A DNA stretch of 25,144 nt, taken from positions 1 through 25,144 of the forward strand of contig LT642201.1 of NCBI GenBank assembly GCA_900128585.1, given 5' to 3'. The translations under genes and the position numbers were made by a program. The notes under the pieces are model-generated. The model was not told the DNA's origin, made no database searches, and saw only the letters and a list, made by a program, of their open reading frames with translations. Below are positions 1 through 9,921 of the stretch, in pieces (within the stretch, counting starts at the first letter, position 1; each line of letters starts with the position of its first letter). This stretch comes from Stramenopiles sp. TOSAG23-3. Taxonomy: Eukaryota; Sar.

Positions 1-42
1 CGTATTACCAAAACACAAAAACAACTTGCTTGCAGTAGTATA

Positions 43-283
43 TATTAATATTTATCAATAGAGGGGAGTGTCTTCTCTTCTTCTCTCTTCTTTTCTCTTC
101 TTCTAGCTTCACCATTTCCTCCTCTCCTCAGCGCTCTTGCTTCTTCTTCCTGTGTTCTTGTTATTTTGTTTGTTTTGTTATTTATTTTATTTTATTTTTG
201 GGATGTGGATCCATTTTTATGTATAAAATAATAAGAACACAGCAAGAAGAATCAATAAGGGGTTGTTCTGATAAATATTAATA
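43..283. repeat. 15-bp perfect inverted repeat, arms 43-57 and 269-283
   Basis: The arm tattaatatttatca at 43-57 is the exact reverse complement of tgataaatattaata at 269-283. Both arms are AT-rich, so chance is possible, but fifteen matching bases bracket a distinct 210-bp segment that contains the CT tract. It could be the terminal repeat of a small element or the relic of nested LTR ends. I see no coding content inside. Confidence 0.45.
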
Positions 284-404
284 CAGACACAGGAGAGACG
301 AACAGAGAGACTAGTTAAGTTGAAGATAATCTTTTGTATTCAACATTAAGTATAATAAGTACAACTTTACAATATCAAATACATTCCTATTTATAATAAA
401 TATT

Positions 405-470
405 AACTCAATCTCAAATCTCAAATCTCAAATAATCCAGGATCATCCAGGATCCAGGATCCAGGAGGAG
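405..470. repeat. Two adjacent short tandem repeats
   Basis: The 7-base unit ctcaaat occurs three times in a row at about 411-431. It is followed directly by several copies of a unit based on atccagg (about 437-465), ending in a gaggaggaat run. These are simple slippage-type repeats and show no coding potential. Confidence 0.7.
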
Positions 471-518
471 GAATAATTAAAATTCTCTCTCAATCTGTAC
501 GGTAAGGTACCGATAGTA

Positions 519-524
519 TTTATT
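519..524 (-). terminator. Putative poly(A) signal of the pseudouridine synthase gene
   Basis: The plus strand reads tttatt, which is AATAAA on the minus strand, about 18 bases downstream of the TAA stop of the 542-2272 gene. Position and sequence fit a eukaryotic polyadenylation signal. Hexamers like this are common in AT-rich DNA, so this is only suggestive. Confidence 0.35.
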
Positions 525-541
525 CGCTCTCTGTGTGTGCT

Positions 542-2272
542 TTACTCTTTACCAGAGTTTGAGTCTTTTTTTCCATGCCACTTTTTGCGTGCCTGGTTGT
601 CGTCTTTGCCTTGCCAGTTCTTGCGCTTCTTTGCGCGGTTTTTTCTACCGTGGCTTGCGCCACTGTTGGCCTCCCGCACTCGTTGAATGTCTACTTTTTC
701 GTGAGCCGTCCCGTGGGGAAGAGAAAAGTAGTGGTTCGACAATGTGTTCAACCATCCAGAAAACGGTCGGTAAAGGACTATTCTCTGTGCAATGTGCCCG
801 TGTATGTACTGCCGTTTGAAACTATCCAGCCGCGCCACCAACTCCGGGCTGTCATACGTGAGCCCATCGCGCACCGTTTTGTTGACGACCAGCATACGGT
901 CGGCCTTCTTGTTGTACCCATCGAAGTACAAGCGGTCGAGGAACAAACCGTCCGGGGGTACGGATGGAACGGGCCATTTGTGAGCCGAAAAGGCGCTTGA
1001 AAAAACGTCTTCAATGTCGCACTTGTCGCTGACTCCGCGTCGCATCAAATGGACAACGAGGCCGCACATTTTTCGGATCTGGTGGAGCATGAAACTTTGC
1101 CCTACGACCCGCAGGGCAACAAACTCAATCCCATGGTTCATGAACGGCTCCGAGCACGTGAAGCTCATTATGTACCGCTGGCAGGACATCTCCCACGGCT
1201 GTTTGCCAGACGTAAAATTGTGGAACTTGTGGGTCCCTACATAACGCCCAAGGTATTCGTTGATCGTTGCCCGATCTTCCTCCGACATGCGGTACTCGGC
1301 AACCTGGACCGCCGAGGACGCCAGCGCCCACCGACCTGCACCATGGTGCAAAACAGCTTTCCCTACCTTTCTCAATTCTTTCTCGTTTTGGAAAAACTGT
1401 GCCACGCGGTTCCAACCCTCCATGCGACCAAGAAGCAGCCTTGTGCCGGTTTGCATCCCGTCGACTCGGGATTCGCTTGCGTCCTCGCCCGCTTTTTCTA
1501 GCGAATCCTCGGCTTCGGGAAATTTCTTTTCCCCGCCTGCGCCTGCTTCCCGGCTGCGCCTGGAGTGCTGTCGGCGGGCTTCAAAACCATCGAGGACGCC
1601 CTGCTTCCATTCCAAGACTCCCCGGGCCATTTCCTCCACGAGGTTGGTGCTTCCGTCGGCTCCCATGTCAACGTCTTCGGACGCAGACGCGTCCTTTCGC
1701 TTACGCTTTGGCCTCCGCTTCCAATCAAAGTAACGCGAGTCCCGCTGAAACATAAAGGTAGGCATGATGTACTCGTACCGCCGCTTTGCGCAGTGCCGCT
1801 GCGCGTTGTACGACTTGGTGACCACGTTCACTGCCATCACACGGATGGCTTCTGGGAGGTGTTTGTTGCAGCGCGCAATGAACGATTCGTGGTCCCCGGG
1901 CTCCAATCCTACCATCAATTTTGCCGTGACAACGTTCATCGCTGCGTGGACCCCCTTGTCGGTCCTCGCTGAACGCGACCACCCGATCCGTTGCAGCTTG
2001 TGCACGTTCGTGTCAAGAATCCCGCCGGCGTGAAAGAAGGCGGTCGCCAACTCGAGCTCGATAGTTTTTGCATGAGGATTAATTTGCAGCCCTCTGTAAC
2101 CACTTCCGCAATAAGACACTAAGATTGCGTACCTTCGTTTAGAGCATCTCGGGATCTCTTTAAAAGTCCCATCGTCTTGCTTCAGAAGGCGCTTTGCGCG
2201 TATGCCTTCGTCGTCCGCGTTGTCCGTAGACAGGTTATTCCTCTCACGGTTTGCAGGGTTCCGTGAGTTCAT
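542..2272 (-). CDS. PUS1: tRNA pseudouridine synthase, Pus1/TruA family
   Basis: This enzyme isomerises specific uridines in tRNA (and in some organisms other RNAs) to pseudouridine, usually in the nucleus. The 576-residue frame starts at a true ATG. It shows the TruA fold markers: ARTDKGVHA with catalytic Asp105, RRYEYIM near 164-170, GTHKFHNFT at 346-354 and GQSFMLHQIRKM at 391-402, the last typical of eukaryotic Pus1/Pus2 rather than bacterial TruA. A charged, low-complexity insertion of roughly 120 residues (about 185-305) splits the two halves of the catalytic domain. The C-terminal 40 residues are strongly basic, which fits nuclear targeting or RNA binding. All key motifs are present, so it should be active. 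The next gene upstream is on the same strand but about 525 bases away. Pus1 versus Pus2 cannot be told apart by reading alone. Confidence 0.93.
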   Translation of the reverse strand: MNSRNPANRERNNLSTDNADDEGIRAKRLLKQDDGTFKEIPRCSKRRYAILVSYCGSGYRGLQINPHAKTIELELATAFFHAGGILDTNVHKLQRIGWSRSARTDKGVHAAMNVVTAKLMVGLEPGDHESFIARCNKHLPEAIRVMAVNVVTKSYNAQRHCAKRRYEYIMPTFMFQRDSRYFDWKRRPKRKRKDASASEDVDMGADGSTNLVEEMARGVLEWKQGVLDGFEARRQHSRRSREAGAGGEKKFPEAEDSLEKAGEDASESRVDGMQTGTRLLLGRMEGWNRVAQFFQNEKELRKVGKAVLHHGAGRWALASSAVQVAEYRMSEEDRATINEYLGRYVGTHKFHNFTSGKQPWEMSCQRYIMSFTCSEPFMNHGIEFVALRVVGQSFMLHQIRKMCGLVVHLMRRGVSDKCDIEDVFSSAFSAHKWPVPSVPPDGLFLDRLYFDGYNKKADRMLVVNKTVRDGLTYDSPELVARLDSFKRQYIHGHIAQRIVLYRPFSGWLNTLSNHYFSLPHGTAHEKVDIQRVREANSGASHGRKNRAKKRKNWQGKDDNQARKKWHGKKDSNSGKE

Positions 2273-2798
2273 TGTCGAACAGTGTGTTGGAGGTCGATAC
2301 GTTCGGTTGTATCTCTGTTATATATCCAATCTTCGTCACTTGGATCGTATCAAAAACGTAGAACAAATAGAGATTACATTTATAATCTCTAAACAATAAT
2401 CGCAATCTCGACCTTGTCCAATCGAACTTTAATATCTCATCACCAGGACATGTTCTCTAATCTTTTGATTTTGAGTACGAAGAAGAAGAAATAAATCGCA
2501 CCACTCCTCTTCCTCCTCTGCTCCTCCTTCTCTCCTCCACCCACCGACAAGTTCAAATAAGGTAGGTAATGATAAACAATATGTTCTCTATCATTTGTTC
2601 ATATCAAAAATACATGTATTATAATACTTATTAATAATGGATTAAATATACGATAAAACAAAATAGTATTCAATTAAGTAGATACACCTACCTTAAACTC
2701 ATTTTTATTTCTAGTCGTCCAGCTTTTCTTTCGCTATTTTTTCTTCAATGCTCCAAACCAGTTTTCTATTTCGTTGATCATTGTCCCTCTTGGTTGCT
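2273..2798. other. Spacer between two minus-strand genes; no gene seen
   Basis: The spacer is AT-rich. It holds the promoter side of the pseudouridine synthase gene, a GAAGAAGAAGAA run near 2480-2490 and a CT-rich tract at about 2501-2543. A 105-residue frame overlapping the 3' end of the next gene (2711-3028, minus) is judged a shadow. I see no RNA gene. Confidence 0.6.
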
Positions 2799-5700
2799 TC
2801 ATCGTGTGTATGATGATGCGTATGCATATTCCTCCACCAGCTCCCACGTCTCACCGTTTTTCTCCCCGCACTCGTTTTTCTCACCCCCCCCACCGTGGTA
2901 ACACAAAAACGTTTTGTAAGTGTACAGACCAGAAGAGGCATTCTTTGCATGCCGGCCTTTGAAACCGAAGTATACTGTTGAACAGCGCATTTGGCCATAG
3001 TCGCAATACCCATTACTGCATTTCCCATCTATGTGATTCGTCAAATTGTGAAGCTGAAATTCGCTGGTTGTTGCTGGAATTGTAAGGATACCGCTAATGT
3101 TCAAGTAACCCCGCGGAACCGGTCCTGAAATGCCGGTACCGTGCAAAAATACGCACTTGATGGGCATTTCCCTTGTGCTTGGAATTGCAGGGAATGTCCC
3201 ATTCAACCCAGAATTCCAGTGCAAAAGGAGGGTAACAAGTTTTGCGTTTCGGGCGAACAGGTCATAAGGAAGATGCCCTGATAGAGAATTCTGGTACACA
3301 CTTATTTCTTCTAAGGTACGGCTGGTAAAAGCATCAATTGCGCCATGCAGACCGGCTTTATACATGTAAAACTTCGTCAGATAGGGAAACACACTGCTCG
3401 CAAGCGACGGCATCGCATAATTCGACGTGGGGGAAAAATTTATCAGCACCAAAATATCTAATGTGGAATTGGTAACCTTTTCAAACGGTATCAACCCGAA
3501 GGTTTTCCCGTTGAAATCAATTTTAAGATACTTGTAATCCCAAAAATACGTTGGCCAGTTCCACTGAAAATGTTGCACGCTGGTTTTAAGCAAAGTAAGC
3601 ACTCTAAAATTTGAAAAACAGAGGGGGATGCTTGCAATAGCATTCATGCTTAGCTCATCAATGACAAGATACGATAACTTCGTAAGTCCGCAAAATAAGG
3701 AAAACGTTAAATTTTTCCAATCGTACCGTTTGTACATGTGCAAATTTACTACCGAGTTTTGAACGGCTGGCATTTGCAGCAACCGTTGGGGAACATTTCT
3801 ACCATTGCTCTGCGCGCTCAGCGAGAGCACAGTAACCTTAATTTGACCAGTAATTCGGACGTCTAGATCCGGGCGGTACTCGATGTATCCCGCAACGACT
3901 GAATCAATTAATTCAAGTTTCTCGTTCTCGCCCAAATCTAAAATTTTCAATCGTGGCCACCGCATGTACGGCTCCAAAAGAAAATTTCCACCGCTTCTGC
4001 TGCTGCTATTTACGCCAAACAGGTTAGAAATTTTTGTTTTGGAAACGTTTAAAATTTCTAGATTTGGAAACATGTCTAAAATCTGAAAGACTATCATACC
4101 ACCATCTCTCGAGTCTTTTTCAAAATTACAACCGCTAAAATCTAGAACTTTCATTTCACTGGTGGGAAAATTATTTTTGACAAACACGAAAATTGCCGTT
4201 TTCAATTTCTGCCCTGCAAGGTCTGTCAAAGAAAGATGGTCTACAATAGGGTTCCCGTGAAAACGTACCCGTCCACTCAATTCAACAATTTCGTTTGGCA
4301 ACCCATCTGGGGAAATTATGTTATGCGCCAAATCAAGCCTGGATAGTTTTGCAAACTTCCCTATGCAGGGCGCGATTGAATCGATAGAATTTCCCGACAC
4401 ATTCAACACCTCCAGATACTCGTAAAAGTGATCACACAGAATCTTCTGTGGAAATTCCCCCGTGATGCTGTAGTATGATAAGTCTAACTCCCTGGATACG
4501 GGATTGTTTTGGAATGTCATGCGTTCTACATTCTTCAAATAGAGAAAGGATTTTGGAAGGGTTGCGATTGCATGGTCGTTTACGTGCAGTTCTTTCAACA
4601 ATGTGCAGTTTCCTATTTGTTTGGGCAGGGCACTCATTTTCTTGCTCCACCTTTGATGTCCAGCGCTATCAACGAAATCCGCGTTTATAGTCTCGATATA
4701 AGCGTACCCGCACGAGGGCACATAAGGATTGCCGGAATTCTTGAACATGCGCTTTGGTGAAGCGGACTGCCACAAGTTTTCGCCAAACTCGCCTGCGCAC
4801 CTTTTGTATTCTACCATCAAGGGAACAGCAATTATACCAACCCACACAGCCCCAACGAGGGACAACATCATTCCCGCACGAGCTTCTATTTTGTCAAACC
4901 GGTTGCGTAGTTTAATCAAGCACTGGATCGGTTTACTTTCAAGGCTGTTCTTCACCTTGAGTATGTTTAAAGAAATGCCGTGCAAAGATTTCTTTTGTTT
5001 CCCTTTGAGTATCACGACTTGGTGTATGGATCGCATTTTTAACGTTATGGATATAATCGGCCATGCAATAGCTAAATTTACGAAAGGCCTTGTTTCTACT
5101 TCGGTCCTCGTCTCCCCGCCTCTCCATAAATTGATTCCGAAGTACATCATATCCATCAACCCATCCACAGTGTACACCATCATTTTGCTGAACTCTCTGT
5201 TGTACCGTTTTCGCATCATCATAACTGCAGGAGAAATGATAATGTTGAAAAACATTAGTGTCAGGTAGAGAAAAACATACTGGTGGTTCGCGGTAGTACA
5301 GACGTCATAAAAGCAAAGAACTTGCAAAACGATTTCGAACAGTTCCATGGCGACTTGCTTTACAAAGAAATACTTTCCATACCTTAGCCCAAACATAGAA
5401 CGGTAAAAGGTGTAAAGCTGATAAAATTGCTCGCAAGTGCGCTTTGTTTTTCCGTCTGTGTTTTTATTACCAGCCAACTTTTTTATCCGGAAAGTTAGTC
5501 CACGAACTATACTCGAAACCTGTATGACAGTGAGCACAAATGCAAACATGGACACCCCGTAAAACACCATGATTGAAACGTACCCAGCGCTCCTATTGGC
5601 TGGTGCCTCTTGCTTCAACAGTAACTCCTGGCTTACCGCGTGCAGGGCACCACTAAAAAGCACCGCCGAACAGACAAACGCAGTAATGGACAGATGAACT

Positions 5701-7076
5701 TTATCTTTTCTGCTTAGTTGGGTAAACGGTACCACCCCCACAGTTTTATTTTTGCGGGTGTCCAAACCAGCAACGTAACGTATTCTGCACACCGCAAATC
5801 CTGCACTAAGGCTGGCCAAGACGATCAAATACCAGAACACAAAACCATCAATGCTGACCTGTCCTTTTTTGGCCGCGGCAGCGTCCCTCCCGAGTTCGTC
5901 TACCTCCGTTACGTACGATTTAATACTTTGTTTGGAGCAATGTGATGTGTGGTCTTCCAGCCCTTGCGATGGTGTGACCTTAAACTGTGGCACATCAATA
6001 CACTGTGGGGTTTCAACCGACCGGCATTCGTTCTTTAAAACGGTTCGGTACTCTCTCTCTGCAAGATTAATCATCTCTGCTATTAAATCAAACATGTCGT
6101 CTAACGAAGCTACATTTTGCGATTTCCTAACCTGTTCTACCCCCGGTTTAAATAAGTTGTGCAACGTGTTGCTGTTGTCGTTTATGTTCCTTATCATGTC
6201 AAAGTACAACTCGATTTTGGATTGGGTCTTTCTTGGGCATAGTTTGTGAAACTTCGTGCATCGATCTTTGCAAACAGGAATGGGATTGCACTTGGAATTG
6301 CACGTTGAGAAAATGGTAGCACAAGACATGTCAAATAAGAAATCGAAGCACTCGGCGTCTTCACTGCTATATGTTAATCTCATTTGAGTCGTTATCGTTG
6401 TATACATATAATCGTACACTGCAAGGGTTTCTAGTCTATTCAAGCCTTTCAGACTAACATCAAATGATAGGTGGGATATTGCAGCACCCTTCGGACCAAG
6501 CGCCTTCATGCAGTTGGATCCCCATTCCCTATTGGCCGTTATCACGGTGCAGTTGTCAGTATCAATGTGTGGCACCAGGACTTCGGCCTGGCTAGCCTGG
6601 TTGGGCAGGCTATCTGTTGGCAAATGGTTGAATACCAAGAGAAAAATGTATATAGGCAGTCCAAAAAATGTGGGGATGACTGGAAACCTGCTTTTCCTGA
6701 AACCTTTGCTCTCTTCGTACATGTTTACCACTTGCATGTTTACAAATGACCACCCCGCGACGCCGAATATGAGCCCAAGCGCTATCTTTCCAAGAACGGT
6801 GCCTGTCTGTTTGAAGACCACCAAAGTCACCACCACAGGAAGGGCACTAATGAAAATTGCTGCCAACGCCGTCGCCTGTTTACACTTAACCCCAAGCACT
6901 TCGTTAAAGTAAGACAACCGGTTTCCCCGACCTGTTCGTTTCGCCCCGCGGGATTCCCGAACCTCCTTGCTTACATACAGAGGGTTATGGAACACCTGGC
7001 CTCTCAAACCGTTACCATCCGTTCCCGCCATCGTCTTTGGCCCGTGGTGCGCCGTGTCTTCGGGAGCGACATCCAT
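2799..7076 (-). CDS. Large polytopic LRR membrane protein with Frizzled-like Cys cluster
   Basis: Probably a cell-surface receptor or adhesion protein; the ligand is unknown. The open frame reaches 7178 only through a TTG, and the sequence there is AT-rich and repetitive, so I start at the ATG at 7076 (1425 residues). In that numbering there are two or three N-terminal membrane helices (about 68-90, 97-118, 136-152). A loop of roughly 250 residues follows, with a Cys cluster (C243, C252, C259, C263, C269, C273, C280) spaced much like the core of a Frizzled CRD. Further helices lie at about 410-432, 462-482, 499-524, 574-594, 599-620 and 736-755. An LRR region of about 500 residues (roughly 815-1325) comes next, with LxxLxLxxNxL-type repeats, then a Cys-containing tail. 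The helix block around 570-645 looks related to the one in the other LRR gene in this window. The 3' end passes a run of C residues near 2885, where a sequencing indel could change the last residues. Confidence 0.85.
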   Translation of the reverse strand: MDVAPEDTAHHGPKTMAGTDGNGLRGQVFHNPLYVSKEVRESRGAKRTGRGNRLSYFNEVLGVKCKQATALAAIFISALPVVVTLVVFKQTGTVLGKIALGLIFGVAGWSFVNMQVVNMYEESKGFRKSRFPVIPTFFGLPIYIFLLVFNHLPTDSLPNQASQAEVLVPHIDTDNCTVITANREWGSNCMKALGPKGAAISHLSFDVSLKGLNRLETLAVYDYMYTTITTQMRLTYSSEDAECFDFLFDMSCATIFSTCNSKCNPIPVCKDRCTKFHKLCPRKTQSKIELYFDMIRNINDNSNTLHNLFKPGVEQVRKSQNVASLDDMFDLIAEMINLAEREYRTVLKNECRSVETPQCIDVPQFKVTPSQGLEDHTSHCSKQSIKSYVTEVDELGRDAAAAKKGQVSIDGFVFWYLIVLASLSAGFAVCRIRYVAGLDTRKNKTVGVVPFTQLSRKDKVHLSITAFVCSAVLFSGALHAVSQELLLKQEAPANRSAGYVSIMVFYGVSMFAFVLTVIQVSSIVRGLTFRIKKLAGNKNTDGKTKRTCEQFYQLYTFYRSMFGLRYGKYFFVKQVAMELFEIVLQVLCFYDVCTTANHQYVFLYLTLMFFNIIISPAVMMMRKRYNREFSKMMVYTVDGLMDMMYFGINLWRGGETRTEVETRPFVNLAIAWPIISITLKMRSIHQVVILKGKQKKSLHGISLNILKVKNSLESKPIQCLIKLRNRFDKIEARAGMMLSLVGAVWVGIIAVPLMVEYKRCAGEFGENLWQSASPKRMFKNSGNPYVPSCGYAYIETINADFVDSAGHQRWSKKMSALPKQIGNCTLLKELHVNDHAIATLPKSFLYLKNVERMTFQNNPVSRELDLSYYSITGEFPQKILCDHFYEYLEVLNVSGNSIDSIAPCIGKFAKLSRLDLAHNIISPDGLPNEIVELSGRVRFHGNPIVDHLSLTDLAGQKLKTAIFVFVKNNFPTSEMKVLDFSGCNFEKDSRDGGMIVFQILDMFPNLEILNVSKTKISNLFGVNSSSRSGGNFLLEPYMRWPRLKILDLGENEKLELIDSVVAGYIEYRPDLDVRITGQIKVTVLSLSAQSNGRNVPQRLLQMPAVQNSVVNLHMYKRYDWKNLTFSLFCGLTKLSYLVIDELSMNAIASIPLCFSNFRVLTLLKTSVQHFQWNWPTYFWDYKYLKIDFNGKTFGLIPFEKVTNSTLDILVLINFSPTSNYAMPSLASSVFPYLTKFYMYKAGLHGAIDAFTSRTLEEISVYQNSLSGHLPYDLFARNAKLVTLLLHWNSGLNGTFPAIPSTREMPIKCVFLHGTGISGPVPRGYLNISGILTIPATTSEFQLHNLTNHIDGKCSNGYCDYGQMRCSTVYFGFKGRHAKNASSGLYTYKTFLCYHGGGGEKNECGEKNGETWELVEEYAYASSYTR

Positions 7077-7751
7077 GCCAAAATTGAAACTACTATTCAA
7101 TTTCAACAAACAATACATAAGTGTTAAACTTTGTAAATCATTACCGTACGTAAAATCATTACCGTACTCAAAATTCAAAATGTAAAAATGTTTATTTATT
7201 AATATAAAAAATTCGTTAGAAAACGCAAATGCAAAGAAGAAGTAATGTCATATTATAGAATACAGTAATTTATACTACTAAAATTACCTATTACTATTTC
7301 TTTCTTTTATCCCACGCACAAAGCACAAAAGACAAAAGAACCAACCAGGAAGAATAAAGCATTTGTAATTTGCAATGGTATGCGATGTATTATTTCTATT
7401 GAACAGTTGTTTTCCATTATTATTAATATTGGTTTTGGTTTTGGTTTTCTCCTTTTTTTTTAGTTATTAGTTGGATGATTGATGATTGATATAGAAGACG
7501 GGACTACTATGTTGAACATGAGAATAATTCAACAAAACAACAACAGAAAAACAAAAACAAATGAATGAATGAGAAAAATCAAAGCGTAAAAGATCAAACG
7601 TCCTTTACTCCATCGTATCATTTGTATAGACATACATACAATATAGTCTATATACCCCTAGACAAAGACCACAGGAAAAGCAACAACAGATTAAAACGGG
7701 TTACAAACGCAACGAGGAGAGTAAGCCGAGTCATAACAGCAACTTGACACC
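7077..7751. promoter_or_regulatory. Divergent intergenic region, LRR receptor / VPS4
   Basis: This gap lies between two genes transcribed away from each other and must hold both promoters. It is AT-rich. It contains a near-tandem direct repeat (attaccgtac twice within 7140-7167), a ggtttt repeat run at about 7430-7452 and a repeated gatgattgat motif near 7474-7490. A 60-residue frame at 7565-7747 is best read as leader sequence. I cannot identify a TATA box or initiator with confidence. Confidence 0.5.
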
Positions 7752-9179
7752 ATGTCCAACAAACTAACAAACGAGGCGTTGAAAATTATTTCGGACGCTC
7801 ACGCGGCGGACAAGCGTGGGGATTTGAAGCGGTCTAAGGAACTGTACGCAAAGGGCCTTCCCATTCTGGGGAAAGCGATACGGTTCGAAAAATTAGAACA
7901 AACGAAGAAGCAGTTGACCGAGTTCCTGCACTCAAAATTGGAACGTGCAGAAGAAATTGCAAAGCAGCTGAGGGAGGGGCCAGCGGGCGATTCCAGCAAG
8001 AAACCTAGCCCCTCCGACTCCGAAAAGAAGAAGGCCGACGGGAAAGGGAAGGAAGAGTCAAAAAAAGGCGAGGAAGGCGAAGAGAAGGAAGAGGAGTTGG
8101 ACCCGGAAATGCAAAAGCTGCAAAAGGGGCTGGCCGGGGCCATCTTGGGGACCAAGCCGGACGTCAAGTGGGACGACGTCGCGGGGCTGGAAGGGGCCAA
8201 GTCGGCGTTGAAAGAAGCGGTGATCCTGCCCGCAAAGTTCCCACAACTGTTTACGGGCACGCGCAGGCCGTGGAAAGGGATCCTCCTGTACGGCCCGCCG
8301 GGAACGGGGAAGTCGTACCTTGCCAAGGCGGTCGCCACGGAAGCGGAGTCCACGTTTTTCAGCGTCAGTTCGTCGGATTTGGTGTCGAAATGGCAAGGGG
8401 AGAGCGAAAAGCTGGTGAAGAATTTGTTCGAAATGGCCCGAAAGCGGAAACCGGCCATTTTGTTTATAGACGAAATAGATTCACTGTGCGGCGCACGGGG
8501 GGAAGGGGAGAGCGAGAGCTCCCGGCGCATCAAGACAGAGTTTTTAGTGCAGATGCAGGGCGTCGGCCACTCGCACGACGGTATTTTGGTGCTCGGGGCT
8601 ACCAATACCCCGTGGAGCCTGGACCCCGCCATGCGGAGACGTTTCGAGAAAAGGATATACATCGCGCTGCCCGAGGAGGAGGCAAGGGCGCGAATGTTTA
8701 AGATACACATGGGGGATACAAAGTGCAACCTGGGCGACAACGAATACGACCGGTTGGGCATCATGGCGCACGGGTACAGTGGGTCAGACATTAGCGTGAC
8801 GGTCCGGGAGGCCTTGATGCAACCGTTGCGCGAGTGCCAGAATGCCAAGTTCTTCCGCCCCGATAGAGACGGGATGTTGACCCCAGAACTGCGCTACCCC
8901 CCCTGCTCTGCGTGCCCGATGGTGCTTGATTCTCGGCAACTGGACGACTGGGACAGTGCCAAAGGGACGAACTCCCCGAGCAGCCGCCAGTGCAAAAAGT
9001 GCGGCTGCATTCGCATCGACTTGATGGACGACCACATGGAGCCCGAAAAGTTGTTGTGCCCCATAGTTACCTTTAACCATTTCCAACAGGTACTGAGCCG
9101 GGGCGGTGGGGCAACCGTAAGCCCAGGGGAATTGACACGCTTTGAACAGTGGACCCAGGAATTCGGCCAGGAAGGTTGA
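7752..9179 (+). CDS. VPS4: VPS4 AAA ATPase (ESCRT-III disassembly)
   Basis: VPS4 is the ATPase that pulls apart ESCRT-III filaments on endosomes, at cell division and at other membrane-remodelling sites. The 475-residue product starts at ATG in a good context (cacc before it). An N-terminal MIT domain spans about 1-75 and is followed by a Lys/Glu-rich linker (about 80-115). The AAA core has Walker A GPPGTGKS (181-188), pore-loop W214, Walker B ILFIDE (236-241) and arginines at 295-297 in the arginine-finger region. It ends in the typical VPS4 C-terminus FGQEG. The oddity is at 380-435: the usual proline-rich segment is replaced by a Cys-rich stretch, C385-x2-C388 and C414-x2-C417-x-C419, that looks able to bind zinc. 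Only its placement near the beta domain is inferred. CHMP1, a likely partner, is encoded about 4 kb away. Confidence 0.95.
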   Translation: MSNKLTNEALKIISDAHAADKRGDLKRSKELYAKGLPILGKAIRFEKLEQTKKQLTEFLHSKLERAEEIAKQLREGPAGDSSKKPSPSDSEKKKADGKGKEESKKGEEGEEKEEELDPEMQKLQKGLAGAILGTKPDVKWDDVAGLEGAKSALKEAVILPAKFPQLFTGTRRPWKGILLYGPPGTGKSYLAKAVATEAESTFFSVSSSDLVSKWQGESEKLVKNLFEMARKRKPAILFIDEIDSLCGARGEGESESSRRIKTEFLVQMQGVGHSHDGILVLGATNTPWSLDPAMRRRFEKRIYIALPEEEARARMFKIHMGDTKCNLGDNEYDRLGIMAHGYSGSDISVTVREALMQPLRECQNAKFFRPDRDGMLTPELRYPPCSACPMVLDSRQLDDWDSAKGTNSPSSRQCKKCGCIRIDLMDDHMEPEKLLCPIVTFNHFQQVLSRGGGATVSPGELTRFEQWTQEFGQEG

Positions 9180-9921
9180 GAAAATTGTCTCGTGTTAGCA
9201 TGAACACCGTCTGCGTGTAGTCCGTGTGTGTATCACCATTGCGATTCTTCTCTTGTATATACTCGTAGTGTGTGTACCAATCTAAAATTTAATAGATGTT
9301 CGAACATGTGTTGTGGTTAGTAAATATTTAGTTATCTTATATAATATTTCAATATTTTATTACTTAAATAGTTCTAATATTAATAATATTTTATAACCTT
9401 TAAAACCTCATTCACTCCTCTTCTTTTATTTTTATTAATTTTATTAATTGTCGTATAAATAGGCAATTGTATTTAGTATACCTATTACATATACTTATTT
9501 AAAATGAGGAACCTTTTTCTTTGGATCATTATTCTTAGTCTATGATGTAGCTATATTAGAGTCTAGAATGATATCATTTTTAAAAAAGGGGGGGGAAGGA
9601 AGGGAAGGGAGAAGTAAATTGTATACAGTACGTATATGCATATATAAAAGGAAATGGTACATTGAATAGGAAGGGAATATATAGTTAATCAACAGATATA
9701 TAATGTAGAAGTATATTCCATAGTCTCTACTATAACGACATAACGACTTGTTTATTACTTCCTTCATATTTAGGGATTTGTGTTTCATTAGTGTCATGAG
9801 TGAGAGTTTGAATCGAACGGAAAGGAAAGGAAAGGTTTTATTTGAAAAGGGAGTGAAATGAAGAAGGAAATCCGAGGATATTGAATTCTTTAGTGTATAG
9901 TTATATTGAAGATATTGAAAA
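9180..9921. other. AT-rich spacer; no gene seen
   Basis: This is the 3' region of VPS4 and the promoter of the next gene. It is strongly AT-rich and includes a purine run of A, then G, then AAGG repeats at about 9578-9617. A long minus-strand frame (9540-10106) overlaps the next gene's coding region and has a composition typical of random AT-rich DNA, so I do not call it. Confidence 0.6.

Larger units (their letters stand above)
1..541. other. AT-rich spacer with repeats; no gene seen
   Basis: I see no convincing coding region. The stretch holds a CT-rich tract (about 71-153), a perfect 15-bp inverted repeat (43-57 with 269-283), a block at 269-410 that resembles an LTR read on the minus strand, and two short tandem repeats at 410-470. 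A minus-strand AATAAA (plus-strand tttatt, 519-524) lies about 18 bases past the stop of the pseudouridine synthase gene and is a plausible poly(A) signal. Confidence 0.6.

Noticed and set aside
2711-3028. 105-residue minus-strand frame overlapping the LRR gene 3' end
   Set aside because: Alternative frame over the last LRR codons. Considered as a frameshifted true C-terminus because of the C run near 2885, but nothing supports it.
7077-7178. N-terminal extension of the large LRR protein
   Set aside because: The frame begins at TTG in AT-rich repetitive DNA; the ATG at 7076 is more credible.
7799-8848. 349-residue minus-strand frame inside VPS4
   Set aside because: It is a long antisense shadow of a GC-balanced gene; the plus-strand product has every VPS4 motif, and this one has none of any family.
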